Assembly (NCBI RefSeq): GCF_042646385.1 | Contig: NZ_JBHRTO010000001.1 | Coordinates: forward strand, 2,356,001 to 2,420,000 | From: Cypionkella sinensis | GTDB lineage: Bacteria > Pseudomonadota > Alphaproteobacteria > Rhodobacterales > Rhodobacteraceae | DNA length: 64,000 nt | Direction: 5' to 3' | Shown: positions 1 through 5,963 of the stretch, one piece after another | Position numbering within the stretch: position 1 is the stretch's first letter | Layout: each line of letters begins with the position of its first letter | Made by a program: the position numbers and the translations under genes | Notes under the pieces: model-generated | Told to the model about the DNA's origin: nothing | The model's database searches: none | The model's input: only the letters and a program-made list of their open reading frames with translations

Positions 1-870
1 GGGGTAAAAGTCGCGGTTGCCCCAACTTTGATTGGCGCGGATGAAGAACACCTGCACACATGCTTGGCCGTTTTCCAGATGCAGCGCCACCACATCCGCC
101 TCGGCCACGCCTGCCGGGTTGATTCCTTGGCTTTGCTGCACCTGAGTAAGCGCCTTGATTCGATCGCGCAGCGCCGCTGCCCGCTCAAACTCCATCGCTT
201 CCGAGGCGATGTTCATCTCAGCCGCCAGGTTGGCCTGCACGGTGGTTGTCTTGCCCTGCAAGAACCGCTCGGCATCGGCCACCAAGGTGGCATAGCCCGC
301 CTGATCAATCTTGCCAGTGCAGGGCGCGGCGCAGCGTTTGATCTGATATTGCAGGCAAGGCCGGGTGCGGCTGTCGAACATCGAATCGGAGCAGTTGCGC
401 AGCAGGAAGACCTTTTGCAACTGATTGAGCGTGCGATTGACCGCCCCGGCGCTGGCGAAGGGGCCGAAATAGCTGCCCTTCTCACTTCGCTTGCCACGAT
501 GCTTTTTCAACTGCGGAAACGGGTGTTCAGTGCTGATCAGGATGTTCGGGAAGGATTTGTCATCCCGCAGCAGCACGTTGTAGCGCGGCTTTAGCTGCTT
601 GATCAGATTCTGCTCTAACAGCAGCGCCTCGGTCTCTGTCCGCGTGGTCAGAAACATCATCGACACGGTTTCCGAAATCATCCGCGCGATGCGCCCCGAA
701 TGCCCCGAAGGCCGCGCATAATTCGACACCCGTGCCCGCAAATTGCGTGCTTTACCGACATAAAGCACCTCGGATGCCGCGTTCAGCATCCGGTAAACGC
801 CGGGGCTACCATCCAGCGTTTTCAGATAATCCTGGATCAGATCATGCCCTGTCAGACCGCCATCGCTCAT
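1..870 (-). CDS. uvrC: UvrABC excinuclease subunit C, N-terminal part (cut by window edge)
   Basis: Nucleotide-excision repair endonuclease that makes the incisions on both sides of a lesion after UvrA/UvrB loading. The minus-strand frame reads 290 codons from ATG at 870 to base 1 without a stop, so only the first half of the roughly 600-residue protein is present. The N-terminal GIY-YIG nuclease domain is clear (SPGVYRML...VLYVGKARNLRARV, about residues 22-52). It is followed by the conserved TEALLLEQNLIK and RYNVLLRDDKSFPNI stretches, and by the UvrB-interacting UVR region near residues 205-240 (NIASEAMEFERAAALRDR). The ATG start gives MSDGG; in-frame TTG and GTG codons lie just upstream but there is no strong ribosome site. 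The family assignment is secure; the C-terminal endonuclease and HhH domains lie outside the window. Confidence 0.97.
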   Translation of the reverse strand, partial: MSDGGLTGHDLIQDYLKTLDGSPGVYRMLNAASEVLYVGKARNLRARVSNYARPSGHSGRIARMISETVSMMFLTTRTETEALLLEQNLIKQLKPRYNVLLRDDKSFPNILISTEHPFPQLKKHRGKRSEKGSYFGPFASAGAVNRTLNQLQKVFLLRNCSDSMFDSRTRPCLQYQIKRCAAPCTGKIDQAGYATLVADAERFLQGKTTTVQANLAAEMNIASEAMEFERAAALRDRIKALTQVQQSQGINPAGVAEADVVALHLENGQACVQVFFIRANQSWGNRDFYP

Positions 871-1180
871 GCGCAAACACACTTTCGGGATTAGTCGATT
901 CTCTGTTGTAGCTGCAACGATATCGCCCCCGCGACAAGAGCAAAGCTATCCCCGCTTTCTGTGGATAACCTTGCGGAGAAGATTTCAGAAGCCGGAAATT
1001 TCCCTTGTTTTTGGCCCCGTTCGTTGAATTGCCTATTTTTTGGGCGAAATAATAAGTCTTTGATATTAATATAAACATTTCTTAACATCAGACAAATCCC
1101 TGATAAGTCACGACTTTTTGTAACGGCTCTGTGAAGCAAATCCAAAAAGTGGACAACTTTTGCGAGAGGCTGGATTCCGC
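871..1180. other. AT-rich intergenic region upstream of uvrC with DnaA-box-like sites
   Basis: No convincing gene is present. The stretch separates the stop of the SDR gene (1181) from the uvrC start (870), both on the minus strand, and should hold the uvrC promoter. About 1046-1090 is strikingly AT-rich against a GC-rich background. A perfect DnaA box (TTATCCACA on the minus strand) lies at 960-968 and a one-mismatch site (TTGTCCACT) at 1148-1156. I could not place a convincing -35/-10 pair. Confidence 0.45.
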
Positions 1181-1957
1181 CTAATCGAAATCCAACACAT
1201 CGGGGGTTTTCCAGCCCAGATGCTGTCCGCCATCTACACAGATCATTTGTCCTGTCACGGCAGCAGAATCGAGAAAGAACCCAAGGGCAGCGGTGATATC
1301 GGCAGGATTGGCACCACGTTGCAACACGGTAGCGCCGCGCTGGGTAACAAAGCTTTCGTCACTTTGCCGCGCGCCTTGCAGCGTCGGCCCCGGCCCGATG
1401 GCATTCACCCGCACATTCGGTGCCAAGCCCTGTGCCGCCGTCCGCGTCAGTGCCCAGAGCCCCATCTTCGCCAGCGTATAGGACATGAACTCGGGCGTCA
1501 GTTTCAACACCCGCTGGTCGATCATGTTCAGCACCATGCCAGACGCGACAGGTTCGCCATGATCGTCCAGCCTTGGCGCGGGCACTTGCGCGGCGAAAGC
1601 CTGCGTCAGCACGAAGGGCGCACGCAGGTTGCTTTCCATATGGCGATCCCAGCTTTTGCGCGTCGCCGTCGCCACCGTGTCATGCTCAAAGATCGAGGCA
1701 TTGTTGATCAGCACTGTCAGCGGGCCGCCAAGCCCCTGCACCGCCATCGGCACCAGCTTTTCCACTTGGCTTTCGATCAGCAGATCGCCCCGCAGGGCGA
1801 CGGCCTTGCGGCCCAGTGCGGTGATCTCTTTCACCACCGCCTCGGCCTCTTTGCGCGAAGCGGCGTAATGCACGGCCACGTCATAGCCGCGCCGCGCCAG
1901 ATACAGCGCCATCTCACGCCCCAGCCGCTTGCCTGCCCCCGTGACCAATGCCCGCAT
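1181..1957 (-). CDS. short-chain dehydrogenase, pteridine reductase / FolM-like
   Basis: NAD(P)H-dependent SDR-fold oxidoreductase of about 258 residues, probably cytosolic. The dinucleotide motif is TGAGKRLG (residues 6-13), the TGxxxRxG form typical of pteridine reductases rather than the common TGxxxGxG. The active site reads NMID...Y160-x3-K164, with Asp147 where classical SDRs have Ser. This is the Asp/Tyr/Lys arrangement of PTR1-type dihydropteridine reductases. NNASIF, NAIGPG and the C-terminal VDGGQ cofactor/substrate motifs are also present. The start at 1957 is preferred over an upstream ATG at 1981 because AAAAAGGG precedes it and the upstream gene stops 2 nt before it. It is the last gene of an operon with the sppA-like gene and a 61-residue protein. 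Substrate (folate- or molybdopterin-type pterin) is inferred. Confidence 0.85.
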   Translation of the reverse strand: MRALVTGAGKRLGREMALYLARRGYDVAVHYAASRKEAEAVVKEITALGRKAVALRGDLLIESQVEKLVPMAVQGLGGPLTVLINNASIFEHDTVATATRKSWDRHMESNLRAPFVLTQAFAAQVPAPRLDDHGEPVASGMVLNMIDQRVLKLTPEFMSYTLAKMGLWALTRTAAQGLAPNVRVNAIGPGPTLQGARQSDESFVTQRGATVLQRGANPADITAALGFFLDSAAVTGQMICVDGGQHLGWKTPDVLDFD

Positions 1958-1959
1958 GT

Positions 1960-2145
1960 TCAGCCCTTTTTGCAATCGCACCCCTTGGAGCCGATCACAT
2001 AGCGCCCGCAGCGCTTGCAGGTAGCCGGTCCGGCCAATCCAAGACGTTTTTTTACCGATCGTCCCAAAGAGCCGGGAAACAGCGCGTTGCCAACCATGCC
2101 GATGGCCAACATCACCAGCAGAAAAACCAAGACGGCTTTGATCAT
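1960..2145 (-). CDS. small membrane protein with C-terminal Cys-rich zinc-ribbon-like tail
   Basis: Predicted 61-residue protein. Residues about 2-25 form a single hydrophobic segment (MIKAVLVFLLVMLAIGMVGN). A basic linker follows, then CKRCGRYVIGSKGCDCKKG, a CxxC...CxC arrangement that looks like a minimal metal-binding knuckle. The ATG at 2145 starts one base after the sppA stop (TAA-C-ATG), and the stop lies 2 nt before the SDR start. This tight spacing argues strongly for a real translated gene in the same transcript. A longer frame upstream (from 2211) overlaps sppA and is not needed. Function unknown; possibly a membrane-anchored metal-binding accessory factor. Confidence 0.75.
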   Translation of the reverse strand: MIKAVLVFLLVMLAIGMVGNALFPGSLGRSVKKRLGLAGPATCKRCGRYVIGSKGCDCKKG

Positions 2146-2146
2146 G

Positions 2147-2935
2147 TTACAACCCGTAGCGCGCCCAAAGCGCGCGTTCTTCGACAGAGGCCAGCGCATC
2201 CTCGGCCACATTCAGGCCAAAGCGGCTGAGCAATCCACGCCTTTGACCCAGCGGCACCAGCTTTACCTTATCACCGTAAAGCGATTTCATTTTGGGAACC
2301 AGATGCGCCACGCCATCGGTCAGCCCCAGATCAACCGAGGCTTGGCCCACCCAGATATCGGCATTGAACAGATCCGCCTCGGCCAGACGCGCGCCGCGGC
2401 GAGCTTTGACATGGGCGATGAAGGCCGCGTGGATCGGGGCTTGCAGGGCTTTCAGGCGTTCGATGTCTTCGGGCTTTTGCGGCAGGAACGGGTCGGCGAA
2501 GCTTTTCTGCTTGCCCGCCGCCACCACGCGCCGTTCTACCCCCTGTTTCGCCATCAATTCGGGAAAGCCAAAGCTGGCAAAGATCACCCCGATAGAGCCG
2601 ACAATCGACGAAGGATCGACCCAGATGTGATCTGCCGCGCAGGCCAGCCAATAGCCCCCCGATGCCGCCACATCTTCGACAAAGGCGTGAACCGGCACCG
2701 ATTTTTCATCGGCCAAGCGTCGCACGCGGGCTGCGATAAGGCTTGATTGCACCGGCGAGCCACCCGGAGAATTCACCACCAGCGCGACAGCGGCGGGTTT
2801 CATCCGAAACGCCTTGTCGATGATCGCGGCAAGCCCCGCATCACTCAGCGCATTGCGCCCGGTGCCAATCGTGCCTGCCAGCCGGATCACCGGAACAACG
2901 GGGGATTTCTTTACAAAGGGGATAAATTTCATCAT
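2147..2935 (-). CDS. sppA: S49 family serine peptidase (SppA/SohB-like)
   Basis: Membrane-associated signal-peptide-peptidase-type serine protease of 262 residues, the short single-domain form rather than the 600-residue duplicated E. coli SppA. The catalytic Ser is in VAASGGYW (Ser92) and the general-base Lys in AGKQKSFADPF (Lys144). The NSPGGS oxyanion/substrate strand lies at 55-60 and SIVGSIGV at 110-117. There is no strong N-terminal transmembrane helix or cleavable signal, so membrane association may be peripheral or through partners. It is first in a three-gene operon with the 61-residue protein and the SDR. ATG at 2935 or the adjacent ATG at 2932 are equally possible starts. It is divergent from the LysR gene at 2996. 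Confidence 0.92.
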   Translation of the reverse strand: MMKFIPFVKKSPVVPVIRLAGTIGTGRNALSDAGLAAIIDKAFRMKPAAVALVVNSPGGSPVQSSLIAARVRRLADEKSVPVHAFVEDVAASGGYWLACAADHIWVDPSSIVGSIGVIFASFGFPELMAKQGVERRVVAAGKQKSFADPFLPQKPEDIERLKALQAPIHAAFIAHVKARRGARLAEADLFNADIWVGQASVDLGLTDGVAHLVPKMKSLYGDKVKLVPLGQRRGLLSRFGLNVAEDALASVEERALWARYGL

Positions 2936-2995
2936 GCCGCAAAGCTAAGGCCTTGGCCCCTTGCGAACAAGGCCAATCCCCGCCACCCTGCCGCA

Positions 2996-3883
2996 ATGAT
3001 CGACAAGCTGGAAATGTTCATTGCACTCGCAAACGAGCGCCACTTTGGTCGCGCGGCAGAGGTGTGCCGGGTAACACAGCCCAGCCTGTCTTCAGCGATC
3101 CGGCATTTGGAAGATCAGTTGGGTGTGCAGTTGGTGTTTCGCGGCAGCCGATTTCAGGGTCTGACGCCGGAAGGCCAGCGCGTGCTGGATTGGGCGCGGC
3201 GGATCGTCGGCGATATGCGCGCGCTGAAGGATGAAATGCGTACGGTTCATTCCGGGCTATCGGGCAATCTGCGCATTGGGGTGATCCCGACCGCTTTGCC
3301 GATGGTGGCCGACCTGACCGCGCCTTTCACCGCGCGGCATCCGAACATGCGCGTGACGTTACTGTCGCGCACCTCGGCCGAAATCCTTGCCGGGATCGAA
3401 AGCCTTGAGCTGGATGCCGGCATCACCTATCTGGACAATGAGCCGCTGGGTCGGGTGACGCAGACGCCGCTTTATACCGAGTTTTACCGCTATCTCTGCG
3501 CGCCCACCTCGCCGATGGCGGATCGCGCGCAAGTGACGTGGAGTGATCTGGTGCATGAACCTCTGTGCCTGCTGACCGCCGACATGCAGAACCGCCGCAT
3601 CGTCAATCAGCATCTGGCCGAGGTAGGCGTGCGCATTGCACCAACGGTCGAGTCGAACTCCAGCATCGCTTTGGTGGCGCATGTGCGATCCGGGCTATGG
3701 GCCAGCGTTGTGCCGATGAGGCTGGCCGAGATGTTCACGGGGCAAGGTCTGCGAGCTATCCCGATTGTCGAGCCGGAGGCCGAGCATCTGGTGGGCCTGA
3801 TCACCGCCAAACGCGATCCGCAAACCCCGGTGTTGCAAGCGCTGATGGACGAGGCGGCAAAACTGGCTCTGCGTTTGCGTTGA
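2996..3883 (+). CDS. LysR-type regulator, probable formate dehydrogenase regulator
   Basis: LysR-type transcriptional regulator of 295 residues, the usual family length. The N-terminal winged helix-turn-helix covers about residues 1-60 (MIDKLEMFIALANERHFGRA, then AAEVCRVTQPSLSSAIRHLE). The effector-binding domain runs from about residue 90 (GNLRIGVIPTALPMV) to the C-terminus. The ATG at 2996 is chosen because it gives the canonical LysR N-terminus; the open frame extends further upstream but encodes nothing family-like. It lies directly before and in the same direction as fdsGBACD. The 89-nt gap contains symmetric TATC-type elements, so regulation of the fds operon is a strong inference. The inducer (formate or another signal) cannot be read from the sequence. 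Confidence 0.92.
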   Translation: MIDKLEMFIALANERHFGRAAEVCRVTQPSLSSAIRHLEDQLGVQLVFRGSRFQGLTPEGQRVLDWARRIVGDMRALKDEMRTVHSGLSGNLRIGVIPTALPMVADLTAPFTARHPNMRVTLLSRTSAEILAGIESLELDAGITYLDNEPLGRVTQTPLYTEFYRYLCAPTSPMADRAQVTWSDLVHEPLCLLTADMQNRRIVNQHLAEVGVRIAPTVESNSSIALVAHVRSGLWASVVPMRLAEMFTGQGLRAIPIVEPEAEHLVGLITAKRDPQTPVLQALMDEAAKLALRLR

Positions 3884-3943
3884 TAGCCCCAGCCTATCGA
3901 ATGACGGTATATCAATATTGATTTTGCTATCAATCGGCGTATC
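3881..3943 (+). promoter_or_regulatory. candidate LysR operator region upstream of fdsG
   Basis: TGATAG (3881-3886, overlapping the LysR stop) is followed after 7 nt by the inverted CTATCG (3894-3899). A perfect 12-bp palindrome ATCAATATTGAT lies at 3911-3922. TATC elements recur at 3895, 3910, 3928 and 3940. The stretch is AT-rich compared with its surroundings and sits between a LysR gene and its presumed target. A weak GGAGG at 3946 and a better-spaced AAAGGG at 3960-3965 serve the fdsG ATG at 3973. The operator role is inferred. Confidence 0.5.
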
Positions 3944-3972
3944 ACGGAGGCAAGCTACCAAAGGGCCGCCAT

Positions 3973-4440
3973 ATGCTTGATTCCGTCGATGTCATTGCTC
4001 GGGTTGAAGAAATTCTCAACCATCACAAGGGGATGGAGGGGTCTTTGCTGCCGATCCTGCACGCCATTCAAGCGGAATTTGGCTATGTGCCGCAGGCGGC
4101 TTTGCCGGTCATTGCGCAAAACCTGAACCTGTCGAAGGCCGAAGTGCATGGCGTGATGACGTTTTACCATGACTTCCGCGAGCATCCGGCAGGCGATCAT
4201 GTGCTGAAACTCTGCCGTGCCGAAAGCTGTCAGTCGATGGGGGCAGATCGCGTGGCGGCCCATGCGCAAAAGGCTTTGGGCATCGAATGGCACGAAACCA
4301 CCAAGGACGGTCGCGTGACTTTGGAGCCGATCTTCTGTCTTGGTCTGTGTGCCTGCGGCCCCGCTGCGATGATCAATGGCAAGCTGGTGGGCCGGGTCGA
4401 TGAAGCCCGGATTGATGTGATCATCGGGGGGTTGAAATGA
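3973..4440 (+). CDS. fdsG: NAD-dependent formate dehydrogenase gamma subunit
   Basis: NuoE-like thioredoxin-fold [2Fe-2S] subunit of the cytosolic, molybdenum, NAD-dependent formate dehydrogenase. It is 155 residues long. The N-terminal helical part is followed by the cluster ligands Cys81 and Cys86 (LCRAESCQSMG) and Cys122 and Cys126 (FCLGLCACGPA), the classical C-x4-C...C-x3-C pattern. It passes electrons between FdsA and the FdsB flavin site. It is the first gene of fdsGBACD, and its stop overlaps the fdsB start by 4 nt (ATGA). Confidence 0.95.
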   Translation: MLDSVDVIARVEEILNHHKGMEGSLLPILHAIQAEFGYVPQAALPVIAQNLNLSKAEVHGVMTFYHDFREHPAGDHVLKLCRAESCQSMGADRVAAHAQKALGIEWHETTKDGRVTLEPIFCLGLCACGPAAMINGKLVGRVDEARIDVIIGGLK

Positions 4441-5963
4441 AGATTTACCTGCCGCTGGATAGCGCCGCCGTCGCCCTTGGTGCTGATGAAATCGCGGAAT
4501 CGCTGCTGTTCCAAGCCAAGGCGCGCGGAATCAACCTGACGCTGATCCGCAACGGCTCACGTGGGATGGTCTGGCTGGAACCGATGGCCGAGGTTGTCAC
4601 CGATGCAGGCCGGATGGCGTTTGGCCCGCTGACGCTGGCCGATGTGCCTGCGCTGTTCGATGATCTGGCGGCGCATCCGAAGGCTTTGGGCCTGACCGAT
4701 GAACTGCCTTGGATGAAAGCGCAAACCCGGCTGACCTTCGCGCGTGTCGGCGTGATCGACCCGCTGTCGCTGGATGATTACAAGGCGCACGGCGGTCTGG
4801 CGGGCCTGACCATGGCGCTTGGGCTGGATAAGGCGGCGATTGTGGCCGAAGTCACTAACTCTGGCCTGCGCGGTCGCGGTGGTGCGGGCTTCCCGACAGG
4901 CATCAAATGGAAGACGGTTTCCGACGCGGTGGCGGATCGCAAATACATCGTCTGCAACGCCGATGAAGGCGACAGCGCCACCTTCGCCGACCGGATGCTG
5001 ATGGAAGGCGACCCCTTCACGCTGATCGAAGGCATGGTGATTGCGGGGCTCGCGACTGGGGCGACCAAGGGATTTGTGTATATCCGTTCGGAATACCCTG
5101 TCGCGATTGAGGTGATGCAGAAGGCGGTTAAAATCGCGCGGGATGCCGGGGTGCTGGGCAACAGCGTTCTCGGCTCGGCCCATGCCTTCGACATGGAAAT
5201 CCGCGTTGGCGCTGGTGCCTATGTCTGCGGCGAGGAAACCAGTCTGCTGAACTCGCTGGAGGGCAAGCGCGGCGTGGTGCGCGCCAAGCCGCCGCTGCCT
5301 GCGCTGCAAGGCTTCATGGCCCGCCCGACGGTGGTGAACAACGTGATTTCGCTGGCCTCTGTGCCGGTGATTTTTGAGAAAGGTGCCGAGTTTTACAAGA
5401 ACTTCGGCCTTGGCCGATCGCGCGGCACCATCCCGTTGCAAATCGCGGGCAATGTCAAACATGGCGGGCTGTTTGAGATCGCCTTTGGCCTGACCTTGGG
5501 CGAAATTGTTGATAAAATTGCGGGCGGTAGCGCCTCAGGCCGCCCGGTCAAGGCGGTGCAGGTCGGCGGGCCGCTGGGGGCCTATTTCCCCCGCGCCTTG
5601 TTCGACACGCCATTCGGCTATGAAGAATTCGCGGGCAAGGATGGCTTGATCGGCCACGCTGGCCTGACGGTGTTCGACGACAGCGCCGATATGCTGAAGC
5701 AGGCCCGTTTCGCGATGGAGTTCTGCGCGATTGAATCCTGTGGTAAATGCACGCCCTGCCGGATTGGTGCTGTGCGCGGCGTTGAAACCGTTGACCGTAT
5801 CGCCAAAGGCGACAGCACTGCGATCCCACTGCTGACCGATCTGTGCAACACGATGAAATCCGGCTCGCTCTGCGCTTTGGGCGGCTTTACGCCCTACCCG
5901 GTGATGTCCGCCCTGACCCATTTCCCCGATGATTTTGCCCCGATGAAAGAGGCCGCCGAATGA
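4437..5963 (+). CDS. fdsB: NAD-dependent formate dehydrogenase beta (diaphorase) subunit
   Basis: NuoF-like flavoprotein of 508 residues that binds FMN, NAD and one [4Fe-4S] cluster and reduces NAD+ with electrons from formate oxidation. The N-terminal ~110 residues are a thioredoxin-like extension as in other FdsB/HoxF-type proteins. The NADH/FMN site is GLRGRGGAGFPTGIKW (143-158), followed by CNADEGDS and GAGAYVCGEETSLLNS. The cluster motif ESCGKCTPCRIG lies near 435-446, with the fourth Cys in GSLCALGG near 481. It overlaps fdsG and fdsA by 4 nt each, indicating translational coupling. Confidence 0.96.
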   Translation: MKIYLPLDSAAVALGADEIAESLLFQAKARGINLTLIRNGSRGMVWLEPMAEVVTDAGRMAFGPLTLADVPALFDDLAAHPKALGLTDELPWMKAQTRLTFARVGVIDPLSLDDYKAHGGLAGLTMALGLDKAAIVAEVTNSGLRGRGGAGFPTGIKWKTVSDAVADRKYIVCNADEGDSATFADRMLMEGDPFTLIEGMVIAGLATGATKGFVYIRSEYPVAIEVMQKAVKIARDAGVLGNSVLGSAHAFDMEIRVGAGAYVCGEETSLLNSLEGKRGVVRAKPPLPALQGFMARPTVVNNVISLASVPVIFEKGAEFYKNFGLGRSRGTIPLQIAGNVKHGGLFEIAFGLTLGEIVDKIAGGSASGRPVKAVQVGGPLGAYFPRALFDTPFGYEEFAGKDGLIGHAGLTVFDDSADMLKQARFAMEFCAIESCGKCTPCRIGAVRGVETVDRIAKGDSTAIPLLTDLCNTMKSGSLCALGGFTPYPVMSALTHFPDDFAPMKEAAE

